A stretch of DNA of 64,000 nucleotides from Nephromyces sp. MM_2019. Its lineage: Eukaryota > Apicomplexa > Aconoidasida > Nephromycida. A model generated the notes under the pieces. The model ran no database searches. It had not been told where the DNA came from and worked only from the letters and a program-made list of their open reading frames with translations. The position numbers were made by a program, and so were the translations under genes. Location: positions 20,802-84,801 of the forward strand of contig JADHZB010000816.1 in assembly GCA_015657535.1 (NCBI GenBank), read 5' to 3'. This document shows, one piece after another, positions 34,549 through 46,490 of this stretch (its first letter is position 1; the number at the start of each line of letters is the position of its first letter).

Positions 34549-37500
34549 ATGCTTTTCGCTCGTGCTAACAGAAAATATAAAACTAAGAGCAAGGCATTTG
34601 AGGGTGGAGTTGACAAGGAGTTTGAGAATATCGTTCCTTGCCCAACACTTTTGACCTCATCTATAGCGAACAAACCAACTAGAAAGTCAAAAAAAGTGTC
34701 GTTTGAGCAAGATAGAGCAAACTACCAGAGCCAACAATCAAGGATGAGAAATTTTAGAAATATATATCCAGCTAATTTAGAAAATGAGGCTCCGAATGTA
34801 TTGTTTACCCAAGCTAATAATACGTTGTTTGGGCAAAATGAATTAAGGCGTTCTGAGTCTCTAAATAGCGGGCTTAATATAAAATTGATAAATGATAAGC
34901 TAAGGATGATAGACTCACGATTAAATGCTATAGGCCATGCCTTAGAAAACGATTTAAAAAGTGATGAGTTTAACTTTGGTAAAAAAAAAAGTTATGATTT
35001 GAAAAGCCCACCCAAAGGTTTGTTAGTGTTTCCGAATGTTTTTTGATTATTCAGTAAACTTGGAGATAATGTTTCTGTTGATTGTTTAACATAAATTGTC
35101 AGAGAAAGAATTTCGAAAAAAAATTAAAGCAAACCAAGTTATCTTCAACCTGAGCGGAAAAAAGCTAAAGGTTCCAAACGAAGTGCTTACATTAGATATA
35201 GTCTTGGTTTCACGGTTGGGCGAGCTAATTTATAATGAAAAACAAAAGTGTAATAAAAAGTAGCATTTTAAGATTAAAACCTGATAGTTATATATTAATT
35301 ATCTCATAAATAAATCAGGTTCAAGCACTTCAACTTCGAGTGATTCTTCCTCATCATCGGATCAGTCTCAAGATCCACTAGATTTGGAGATCAAGCTGAA
35401 TAGACCGATTGAAGGTTTTAGATTGTTGATCGAGTTTTTGTCCTATATGGTAAGAGGTGTTCGAATTAGAGGAAAACATTATCTCAGCTCAGTTGCAGAT
35501 TGGAAACTGCTTATTTCCGAGTTAGAATTTTGGGGTTTTGATGATGTTTGCTACAGAAATTTAGGCTTGAAAGAAGCATATGATATCAACTCTATGTCTG
35601 AAGACCTAGATAATAGCGATTCTGAAGTATTAAAATATAAAGTTAGTAAAAATTCGAATCTAAGTGAACAAATCCTGGATACACAATTTGAAAAATCGAA
35701 AAATTCAAATAAAAATGCTGGTCTCGGAATCTCAAAATTTAACCAAAAAGCTCGAAATGAGAAAGATTTACTTAATGAGGAGGTTTCTGAAAATCGATAT
35801 ATTCTAAAGGGAAAATCTTATGTTTCTCGGGATAATTTTAGCTGTAATGAAACTCCTAGCATGCAACCCTGGCAGCAATGCTCTTATTCGAATTCTATGG
35901 CAGATAAACATATCAGTAAACAAGATAGATCGTCGTTATTATGGACAAATCAGCGCTGGATTCGAATCAATCCGTCACATATTCAGAATGATGATCTGTG
36001 GTCCCGAAACAAATTAACATGGTATGCTATGGGAAGAAGTGATGAAGCGTCACAACTTATGAAGTTGAAGAACATTTCCGAAAAGAAGTTATCATCTCAT
36101 TGCTTATGTTCAGGTGTTTTGAAACCCTGTCGTTTCCGTAATCTTCCAAAGACTATTTTACCTTACTTGACCACAAGTAATTATCGTAGTGGCAGCACTG
36201 GTTGGGAGAGTTGTGTTGCATTTGGTAATGATGATCTAGGGATAATTTTTGAGGAGAGATTAAGTCTTTTACTTAAATTACCTGGCTGTAATTTAATTGG
36301 TGCTTATGATAGTGTGAGTGAGATACCTGAAGCAGATGTGAAAGGAGGTTTTCCGTTTGTAATAAACTATCTCAATAGGGAGATTCTAGAAATCATGGAG
36401 GATCACGGGGATAGTGATTTTGAGTCGCTCATTATGGAAATTAAGCAATTTCAAGATTATGTCCAAAATTATGACCTATTTATAAGCCCTAAATTCTATT
36501 TTCATTGCAGCTTATCACTTGAGAATGAATTTTTAGCAATTAAAGGTGTATCTGAAAACAAGGATGAGATATGGTTATTCCATCCTATTAGTAGAGCATG
36601 TATTCATGGAAAAAGAAACAAATCAATAGCGTACTATGTGCCTCTTTTAAAACCGTATCAGAGCAATATCAAGACTAACCATTCTAATGACACTACGAAA
36701 ACTGGCTGGGAGGGTAATTTTATTCCGACTTTGATTCCTATCCATGCTGTTAGTGAAAATTGTTCGAGTAAGCTACAGTTTTATGAGTTTGGGGCGTTAT
36801 TTCTAAACAAGGAGGTGCGACCTTGTAGCCCCCCAAGACTCAGTAGTTCTCATTTCTATTCATCCGATGATAGTTCACCAAGTTTTGTTGAGCAAATTGG
36901 TATAAAGAAAGTTGTTGATGTGACTGAGGATAACATAGCTGCAACTTTAGTCTTAGACTTTAATTCTACGTTCTTCAGTTCGAAAGAAACCAGCTATAGA
37001 TCCGAAATATTTACAGATTGTGGTAAGAAAAGGTTGATTTTCATGCATTTAGATCTTTGTCTATTGATTATTATAGTGCTTAATGCAAGAAAGTTTTCAA
37101 ATTTCAAGTGAAAACACTCAAGTGACCAATTTTTAAAGAAAAAATTTAGTTATAAAATAGTTAATATGAAAAATCTTATACGAATCACTATTTAAAACAT
37201 ATTTGTATTTTATAATGTGCTAAAAGGCGATTCTAGATTACTAAAACTAACAAAGCATAAGTTAATAGCTATCAGGATAGCCGGTATATCAAGGGAAAAA
37301 GTACTTGGAAAAGATTATGGAATAACCATTGCTCATCATGCTTGCGAAATGCGTATATTTCTTTTGATAGATGGGAAATTGTTAATGAAAAGTGTAAAAT
37401 TTGATGGCAATAAAAGCCTTGAAAACGTTTTGAATATTAAAGAGATAATTTTCGACTTAAGTTGTCAAGGTCGTAACAATTGTTTGCTCTCATCTACCAT

Positions 37501-37713
37501 TCTTAGTCAGTGTGGCCCCAATAGCTCAAGATTAATAGGTTTCTTCTCATCACCACAGGTGTTAGCTGAATATAATTTTCCAGAAAGTAAGTAGTTTGAT
37601 TAAGGATCCTTTAAAATTAAGAAATAAAATTGTTATTATTTATTGCAGATCAATACTATCAGCACACTTTTGGAGCTGATAGGCTTAAGTCAATTATTCA
37701 AGAGTTCATGTAA
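34549..37713 (+). CDS. Large protein with BTB/KCTD-like region, 5 exons
   Basis: Exons: 34549-35017, 35103-35259, 35326-37022, 37227-37586 and 37649-37713; phases agree, 915 aa. ATG 34549 is the first in frame. Residues about 165-320 resemble a BTB/T1 (KCTD-type) fold. FNLSGKKLKVPNEVL recalls the LNVGG..F...R opening. EGFRLLIEFLSYMVRG recalls the F.YILNFLRTG helix. WKLLISELEFWGFDD recalls the closing EA.FFGL helix. A serine-rich insert (TSTSSDSSSSSSDQS) interrupts the domain. Such domains assemble oligomers and often recruit cullin-3; that role is inference. The N-terminal 150 residues are basic and disordered. The C-terminal 450 residues are globular and unrecognised, with Cys-rich spots (HCLCSGVLKPC). 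The exon 2-3 acceptor is chosen by frame. Confidence 0.6.
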
Positions 37714-38008
37714 TGAAAATGAGAATTTCAGGAAAGTAAAAAATATTATAATCTAGTGAATAACTGATAATCCAACTAATATTTAATTAGGCTTTTTCTG
37801 TTTATATATGTTTTGAATTTTTAATTCAAGATGATTTGTTTAATTTAATTAAAGAAATTAATAAAGAGTCATATTACTCAGGTTTTTTAATAAAAAACAC
37901 AAGTAACTTTGTATATTTGAAGCCTTAGTGCTCTATGAAAAATTTTAATGATTATCAATGTAGATTAGTAAACATTTTTATGAATTATAAAAACTTGGTT
38001 AAATCTTT
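37714..38008. other. Convergent intergenic spacer
   Basis: About 295 bp between converging stops, AT-rich; likely 3' UTRs only. Confidence 0.35.
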
Positions 38009-39779
38009 CTATCGAGGCACAATGGAGTCAACAATTTGTTCTATTCCTGGGTCAACAATAGCTCTATCAAAATGATTTTCTATAGGTTTGTTAGATTGCA
38101 TCGTGCTAGGGAAGTTCCTCGTGAATCTATTCCTATTGGGAGTATAAGGAGGCCTGTTATAATGGCGGAAATTATGAAATGGATTGCCCATTGATATTTC
38201 TATGTTGTGTCCCTGGATGGTCTTCTTATCATACCTTCTTTGAGCTCTCAAGGCATCTTGTTCTGAGGAAAACATGACTATTCCTAATCGATTTGATTGA
38301 GCTTCATGGAGAGGTACTATGTGGGTCTGTCTTACGTATCCCACATTATTAAATAGGGTTTCAAGGTCATTTTTGAGAAACTCGTTCGGAAGATTCCAAA
38401 CAAAAATTACACTATCAGCTATGTGTCCAGGTTGCAAGTCAGTTGTGAAGCGGTTTAAATTATTGGAGTGATATTGTGATTGATTACCAGAGTGTCTGTA
38501 AGGTTCTCGATAGTATTGATTTTGTTGTGAATACTTCGTAATTTCACGAGAGTGTTGTGAGTGAGGCAAACTGCTTCGGGGGAATCTTGCATATGCTTGC
38601 ACATTGATTTTTCTCCCCTTAAAGTACGTGTTATTAAGTATTTTAATAGCCTCTGATGCTTCCTCAGATGAATTATACGTTACAACAGCACATCCTTTAT
38701 GCCTTCCAAAGCGGTTGTAAATAAAGGAAACGTCCGTCACATTTCCAACTAAAGCCATGCACTTTTCTAGGTCTTCAGCAACTGCTTCCCAGGTTATATT
38801 TCCCACAAAGATCATTCTTGATATCATCAGATCGTTTTTATTAGCAGAATTTAAAGAATCTGGAGGACTAGCAGGGATATTAGACGAATTTAAGGTCATT
38901 CTGTTTGATAAATTAGTACTCTCTGAATTTGTTTCATTAATCTCTCTTTCTTTTATGGTGTTAGCAACTGATGGATGTGCCTGATAAGGCGTGTCTGATT
39001 GGTAGTTACAGTCATTTTCATCAATCGAATTTTGATTTTGCAATTCATGCGAGGGTGATACGTCTTCCGATATTAACTCAGAAGATTTAGGTTCAGAGTT
39101 AATTTGGGCTGTGATTGAGTTTAATTTTGCAGATGTTGTAGATTTGTTTTGAGATGAATCTTTAGTACTGATTTCATTTAAAAGAGTTATGATATTAGAT
39201 GATTCCCTAAGTATATACTTGTTATCGATTTCAAGGGCAGGAACCTATTTCATTTTAATATGGAAACAAAAGTTGAGATCTATGAGGTTTATGTAAATAC
39301 GAAGGGTTCAAATTTACCTGCTTGTTATTAGGGGTTATTGATAGCAACTCTTGCAGGTAGAGTTGTCCAGATTCAGGGTTTGTTTCTTTAAGATGTTTGA
39401 GCGGAATGTTTGCATTTTGATCGAGGTCCTCATAAACTTTAAGTACTTGTTTACAAAAGGGACAGCTAGGTAAATAGTATAGCCCAGTGATGCTTGAATT
39501 CTGTTCTGTGAGAATCTCTTTAGCGGATTTCAAATCAATTTGGTAATTGGATCTACCATTTACCAAGGCATCAATAGTACTTTCTTCATTTTGTGATCTT
39601 AAAAAGCTCCTGGGTTGATGTTGAGTGCTCTGAATTTTACCTTTAGCTTTGTCAATGTAATTCAAGTGTATAGAGTTGCCTTTTATATTTTCTATGAAAG
39701 CTAAAGAATTCTGAACAAGTAAAGCTATCAAGAGGTAAAAAAAAAAAAAAATGTTTCCGTTAGAGTGTATAGAAATCAT
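38009..39779 (-). CDS. Signal/leader + glutaredoxin-like domain fused to two RRMs, 2 exons
   Basis: Exons 39779-39318 and 39244-38009 join NNKQ to VPALEID in phase, 565 aa. Residues about 10-28 form a hydrophobic signal or anchor (IFFFFYLLIALLVQNSLAF). Residues 97-185 form a glutaredoxin/GST-N-like thioredoxin fold. LYYLPSCPFCKQV has the CPFC active site at 106-109. The cis-Pro loop VPALEID and ILRESSNIITLLNEI follow across the intron. After a low-complexity linker come two RNA-recognition motifs. RRM1 is at about 298-372 (RNP2 MIFVGNI; RNP1 KGCAVVTY). RRM2 is at about 432-507 (VIFVWNLP; LGIVMFSS). The tail is Arg/Asn/Pro-rich. The second exon is open throughout, so the RRM part cannot be split off without an internal start. 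Retaining the 73-nt intron would stop translation after the Grx half. Confidence 0.82.
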
Positions 39780-40661
39780 TGTTATAAATTTGTGGACCTC
39801 TTTTAATTCAATAGCTAAGTACGTGTGCCTTGTTCTAATTCATGTGTTGTACGGAAGAAATTTTTGTGATTTATCATTACCAGTTTTGAAAATTATTGCA
39901 ATACAATTGTAAGTGTGCCTACACGATAGACGGTATACATAATGGAATTAAATAATAATAATGTAGATGGCAATTAATAAATCTACTGTTTTGAGAATAG
40001 TTTAAGTAAGTATTCTAAATTAAGAATCTATAATTCCTTTAGGGAAGATATTAAATTTGATATTCAAGGAAGTTGCCTTATTTACTTTTGTTTTAATTAT
40101 TCGAAATAATTAAAACAATTGTTCACATTGAACAAAAGATTATAAAATAATGGAATTTTAAGTAAAGGTTTAGCCTCAAGTCACGAACGTTGCTCAGATT
40201 GTAATTGTGTTATTTTACTATCAATGTTTTATGTTTTCGAAATTGCTTAGATTTGCTCCTAATATAGCCTTGGTTAAATATTAGCCTATATTATATATTC
40301 AATTTGATACAATCAACAGCTCCTATAATAATCTATATTTTTTTGGTAACAGGTTAACTATTCATAAACGCGGCCTTAAAAAATTGTTATAAAATACATA
40401 TATATCTTCAGAAAATAAAAAAATGTCTATAATTTCAATGAAATTTCATTATTTGTAAATTATATGTTTTACATTATTACCTATAAGTAGAATTACTTAA
40501 ATCTCTTATTACTTCATATAATATAATTATATGGTAGCCTATTATAATTAATTGAAACACTGACTTAGAAAGTTGAACAACAATATTAGTTATATAGCCT
40601 AAATTACTCTAAATTTCAAAAACCTTCAACATCTTCTTATCGATACGTGAACGATTATAAA
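39780..40661. promoter_or_regulatory. Divergent intergenic region
   Basis: About 880 bp between opposite starts, AT-rich, no coding signal. Presumed promoters of the Grx-RRM gene and the CHCH-like gene. Confidence 0.35.
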
Positions 40662-40927
40662 ATGGAGCTCAATAAACCAAAGATGCGGCCACAGCCAGTT
40701 ACATGCAAGATGAGAGAACTCACTATTTGCCTTGAATCACACAACGGTGACATCGCCAATTGCAAAGCAGAAGTTGAACTGTTTGAGAAAACATGTAGCA
40801 AAAAGGTTCAATATATTCATGATAGAGAAGGCTTAGACGATACTCAATCAGGCTTGTACTCTGGTAAGAAACATATATAATAAAAATTGTTATAAATTAC
40901 CATGATCTAACTAAAGGCTTTAATTAA
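40662..40927 (+). CDS. CHCH-like four-cysteine miniprotein, 2 exons
   Basis: Exons 40662-40863 and 40917-40927, giving 70 aa; the donor GTAAGA is strong and the second exon adds only GFN and a stop. Four cysteines at 15, 23, 34 and 45 lie in two amphipathic helices (CKMRELTICLES; CKAEVELFEKTC). Spacing is C-x7-C-x10-C-x10-C. The pattern and helix faces resemble twin CX9C (CHCH) proteins, which are oxidised by Mia40/Erv1 in the mitochondrial intermembrane space and often serve cytochrome oxidase assembly. The spacing departs from strict CX9C, so the family call is tentative. The in-frame GTG at 40647 is not needed as a start. Confidence 0.55.
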
Positions 40928-42841
40928 GGTATTATTATTCCATAAAACAAACACACTTCAATAAAGCCATTTAAACTTTTTTATCAAACAATTTTGTAAA
41001 TGCCATGAAAAACAAACATTATTTTCAAATCTTAATTGATTAAACACATTTCTAACATAAATAAATTGGATTTACCTGACATTTCCTATCTATGTCCGAT
41101 TTATATTATTAAAGAATTTCATTTATTTTTTATGAGCTAAATAAATATCAATTATTTTTGGATATATATATGATTTATGACAATTATAAGTTCTTAATTT
41201 TAATTAATTCATCCCTAAATTACTTATTAGCTTGAATCCATTTTAATTAACGGTCTTATCTGATTGAACCTTAAATCAAGTTAAATCGTAACCTAGATAT
41301 GTAAATTATAATTCTTTTCCCAAGAAGGATTAAGATTTGATAATATAACTTGTTTAAAAAACAAATATATTAAAATACCGCTTTTGTTAAACATATTAGA
41401 TTAGTAAAATTCTGTAAAGTCCCACCAAAAAGCTCACAAGTTAGCTGAATATACGAAACCTTAGCAAATGTATACGTTTTTAAAGCAAGAAGCTCTTATA
41501 CCTATTAAGAAAGCAATTAATAGAAACCATTTATCAATTTCCCATAATGGTATATCAATAAGCTAGAAAAAAGGTAGTAGTTATATTACTTAAAAGTAGT
41601 TAGTATCTAAAATGATAGATTACATAAGCTTAATCATACGTGTTAATATATATTTTAAATTTCATATTTATACCTAGAATAAAATTAATATTGCTAGGAA
41701 AGCTATACTAATTTTCATGATAAATGTGTAAATTTTAACTAATCCATAAAGTTTATCTTCGTCCATTCCTAAAATTTAGTTCTTAATAGATGGATTTGTT
41801 AGACTTGGTTAGAAAACAAGGGTATCAATCTTTTTCAAGTAATTTTTTTGAAAATTTTTTATAGTTTTAATGCTTAATGAATGATAATATGTATATGTAA
41901 TTTTATTGAAACTGTTAAGTGATGATACATTATAAAATATTAGAGTATAGGAAAGTTAGATAATATTGTTATTGTAGGTAGTTTGTAATTATTAATATCA
42001 TTTACATATTCTCTAGAAATATGGAGATATGAAATAAAATAGAGGGATGTGTAAGAAAATAGTAGTACTACAATGTGCTGAAGTGAATAAATAGTTTGAT
42101 GTGTGTATGATGTAAAATAATTCCCTTTGTGCACGAGACTTGTGACGTAGCTTGTTGTGTGTGCGAGTGACTTAACTTAATTTCACCAACTAATGCGTGT
42201 GATGACTTGTAACAAAACCATTAATTAATGTATGGATTACGTAAGTGGAATTAAAACTTGTTATAAGACTTCATAATGCAACTTGGCGTGTACAAGTAAA
42301 TAAATATGTGATTTTGTAGCATATCTGTGAGCTTGTGTTTTTGGCTTGCTAATTGAATATCATACATATGACGCACAAATTAAGATGTTAGTAAAAACTG
42401 TTACTTCAATTTATAAAATAGAGTTGAATTATTTTCTTCTCTACTTGCTTGCGTACATTATGTAAGCAATTACCTCAGCCTACACTAAGCCAATCCGTTC
42501 TCTGTCCAATCGTTTCACTACTGCGATTTTTGGTACGAATAAGTAAATATTCTTATCTTTGCTTTTTTCTTCATGTTTCATATGAATGAATTCATCTTAA
42601 AGTGCGCTGTTATTTCTTAAAATTTTTAAAAACACTTTTTAATAGTAAAAACCCTTCGTGCATTTTAATATTCATTTTTACACAACCACCGAATCGAGAC
42701 GTGAGTTGAATAGATTGTTATGCAAGCTAAATATATGTTGACAATTTACTACCACTAACAACTAATTCCAACTATGCGAAAGTGGTCACTGAGCTAAAGA
42801 CTCGATATAGTAATTTTTTCTTAAAATTTAGTTTTAGAAAA
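40928..42841. other. Intergenic, about 1.9 kb
   Basis: AT-rich. A C-rich block at 42478-42530, flanked by ACCTCAG and GTACG, could be a spliced 5'-UTR exon of the downstream SQD1 gene. No protein similarity seen. Confidence 0.3.
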
Positions 42842-45199
42842 ATGTTTATTTACACTTTATTATTTGCATTTAATTTGTATTTTTATTTTCGCATTGACCA
42901 GATTTACTCCTATCGCACTAAATCGCAAATACCGAACGCAATAATAGAATTTTCAAATTTAGAAAACCAGCATTATTTTCCAATTTCTTTGAGCACTATC
43001 ATCCCCAAAGAAACCACACACTTTGCCTCTTTATCCAATATGCCAATATCATTTTCAACTGATCCAAGAAACCACACAAATTCACACAACTCATCGATGA
43101 ACAATGGGAAGACACATGAACATGAAAATGGTCAAAGTAGCCCAGTTCCATCCAATTTATCTATGAAACGAATTTTCGTCTTAGGTGGAGATGGTTTTTG
43201 CGGCTGGCCAACATCATTACATCTATCCTCAAAAGGTCACGAAATTATAATCATTGACAATCTTTCAAGACGAAGTATAGATGATTCCCTTGGCACTGCC
43301 TCCCTTACTCCAATTGCCAGCTTGGAAACCAGGGTTAAGACTTGGAATTCCATACAAGGAGGCAAATCTCCACCTATAAGATACCACATCCTTGATATTG
43401 CAAAGCAATACCAAGAATTCTTAGAACTTGTGAAACAATATAAACCTGACACGATTATTCATTTTGCTGAGCAAAGATCTGCACCTTATAGTATGAAGAG
43501 CACATCCCAAAAGCGCTATACTGTTGAAAACAACTTAGCAGCTACAAATAATGTCTTGTGTGCAATTTTAGACTCAAATTTGGATATACATGTAGTACAT
43601 CTTGGTACTATGGGCGTTTATGGATACTCAACTACAGGTGCTCCTATACCTGAAGGTAATGTCAAGTTAATTATACTTTCAAATTGAAGAATCATATACC
43701 ATATCTATGCCAATAAACACTTGAAACTGATATAATAAATTTTTTTAATTCCAAGTTTAGTAGAAGGTGGTATAAATAAATTTGTACCCTTTTCTCAGGT
43801 TATTTAAATGTTAAGTTAGACGATGGTCAAGAAAAAGAAATCTTACACCCAGCATACCCTGGGAGCGTTTACCACACTACAAAATGCTTAGATGCACTTT
43901 TGTTTCAATTTTACCATCAGAATGATAAGATAAGAATCACAGATTTACATCAGGGTATCGTTTGGGGTACCAATACTCCTCAAACTCGTCTTGATGAAAA
44001 ATTAATTAACAGGTCATTGTTAATCTTTCCACTCAAGCACATTACACAGTATCCAATTTAAATTTATTGCAGATTTGACTATGATAGCGATTATGGCACA
44101 GTTTTGAATAGATTTATTATGCAAGGTGCTCTTGGTATTCCCATAACTGTATATGGCACTGGAGGTCAAACTAGAGCCTTTATACACATTGAAGACACAT
44201 GCAAATGTATTGAACTTGCAGTACAACAAGCCCCCGCACAATCTAATAGAGTTGAGATTCTTAACCAAGTAAAAATTTATATTAACTACATAAATAGTTA
44301 TACTTGTTTAATTTTAATTACTGCATATAACACATTTAGCCCTTTTAAACACAACTCATTCCAGATATGCATAACAACTAACTACTTTTTAAATTCAGCT
44401 TAATCTAATTTACAGGTTGCAGAAACTTTACGAGTAAGTGATATTGCAAAGATAATCAGTGACTTTAATAATGCAACTATTAGCAATATACCCAACCCAA
44501 GGTAACCTTAACTCATTTAAGAGTACCAACATACATATTTGTTGAATATATCTCAAAAAATCTATTTTAAATACTTCAAAATGCCCCTGAATCACTACAC
44601 ATTTTTCTTTTAAATCTCAGGAATGAAGCATTGGCCAATGATTTGGTTGTAGAGAATAATAAATTCAAATCACTAGGTTGGAATCCAATCAAATTTCAAA
44701 CAGGACTAGTTCAAGAAGTAAAGTCATAACCATTTTTATAACAATGCTTTACCATTTCTATTCTTTAAAAATTATAGGTGAAAGAAGTTGCCCAAAATTA
44801 CAAGCATAGAGTTGACCGTACAAAGATTGCCCCAAGTTCTTTTTGGAACAAAGCTGTAAGAAACCACGTTAATTTCATATAAGAATTTAAAAACAAAGTG
44901 CACAATTATCTGAGCACCTTGTCATATACACTAAATACCATTACACTAAAAGCTATATATGAAACACATTGATCCATATGCGTATACATATTGACCCATA
45001 AACACAAATGTATATTGATCCACATACATTTACAAGAAACATACATTCCAAATATTTTATATTGAATTACACAAACTATATATATATTAACTGACAGAAC
45101 TCTACATAGACACATACATATATATAATATTATAATCTTTTATAGAGAGAAGATGCAACAAATACACAAAATGGAATCTCAAATGAAAGCTTAAACTAA
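42842..45199 (+). CDS. UDP-sulfoquinovose synthase (SQD1-type), 7 exons
   Basis: Exons: 42842-43655, 43799-44012, 44073-44268, 44416-44501, 44621-44717, 44778-44855 and 45146-45199; all phases agree, 512 aa. NAD-dependent SDR enzyme that makes UDP-sulfoquinovose from UDP-glucose and sulfite, the head-group donor for plastid sulfolipid. Motifs: LGGDGFCGW (NAD loop, about 114-122), DNLSRR, SLTPIASLETR, HFAEQRSAPYSM. Next are LGTMGVYG (catalytic Thr, about 256), then SVYHTTK (Tyr296-x3-Lys300), DLHQGIVWG, NRFIMQGALG, and VYGTGGQTRAFIHI. These are specific to SQD1 rather than generic epimerases. The 107-residue leader starts with a membrane-like segment (MFIYTLLFAFNLYFYF), then a Ser/Thr/Asn/His-rich stretch. 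It may be a Golgi signal anchor or a bipartite plastid leader. The last exon (REDATNTQNG...) is chosen by frame. Confidence 0.9.
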
Positions 45200-46490
45200 G
45201 TTTTACAACATGAGATAGTATATGTTTAAAGTAAATTTTTTGATTGCTTATTTGACTGCCCTATCTTACCGTCTTAATAACAATATCCACCATTTCTACA
45301 CCAAAGCATTCCCAATAGAATGGTGTAATCATTACACAATTGTTTTTTTTATAATAAAATTTTAGCTATATAATCTTTTCTAGAATGAACAGAGGAGCCA
45401 AATCAATAAAGATCTTTTATTATGGGAGTGATTGATTAATGAAAAAATATTATAATATATAGAATTCATAATATTTATATTTGATAATGGCATTTTTCAA
45501 ATAATTTTGAGAACTGAGAGAGATATATATAATAATTGGATAAATAAATACTAAATACATAAAAGTTGGTGAGCGTTGAATACTTAATATATTGACAAAA
45601 ATCTTAAGTTTATAAAATAAACTGAAGATCTTTTTTACGCTTAGTTGTATCATACAATTATAATAAATTCACAAATTTATAATGGTGTAATCAAAAGTAG
45701 TTATAATTCAGAATATTTTACAAATTTCTAGAAAGAAACATACTTGTAAAGTCAATTATTCTTTTGGGGTAATTTTACACCTTAAATTATAGTTGATATA
45801 CTAGGAAAAAAAAATTAAGATATCCAATTAGAGTTGTTTTGAACAATTATGGACTGTTATGTAGTATATAATTATTGATATTCAGAAATCATAATAATTA
45901 GATTTTGTAAGTTTGTTAAATATTTTTATGTATTTTTCGATATTGGCAGGTGTTAAAATTTTAATTATATAATTCATTTATTGACTGCTAGGCCCATTTA
46001 ATTTGTTTATTGTATGTGTGTTTACATATGTAATAATAAGTATACACATTTATGCAATCCTTATAAATGATATATATATATGAAGAATTTACAATAGTTT
46101 AATATAAGTAGTTTGTTCTATTATTTAATAATAAAATGTCTTTATTGATTATAAATAGTTTCATTATATTAAACGGGAAGAAAAATAGTATGCCAAGGAG
46201 AGTAAAGATATCATGAATTTTTGAATAAAATATTAATTGTCATAAAAGGTGTGTGATTGTTAGTTTGTGAAATTTCAATGTGTAATTGAGATCGCTAAAT
46301 CGTTTTGGTAGCGATGATTTTCGAAGCATCATGCTATGTGTTGATTCTTATCATCAAAATAGTCGAATTGATTATAAAAACAATTTTGGTTTACATCAAT
46401 TGACTTTTGCTTTACATCTATTAGCATAATTTTCAATAGTAAAGTGTGTCAATCGTTAAGACAAGCAAAATATCTTAGCCAATTACAAAG
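45200..46490. other. Convergent intergenic region
   Basis: About 1.3 kb between converging stops, very AT-rich, with short TATATA runs. No exon-like segment found. Confidence 0.4.

Noticed and set aside
43237..43452. Minus-strand ORF within SQD1 exon 1
   Set aside because: Shadow of the coding strand.
44906..45115. Minus-strand ORF in the last SQD1 intron
   Set aside because: Low-complexity Cys/Tyr/Met-rich translation of CA/TA repeats; no coding character.
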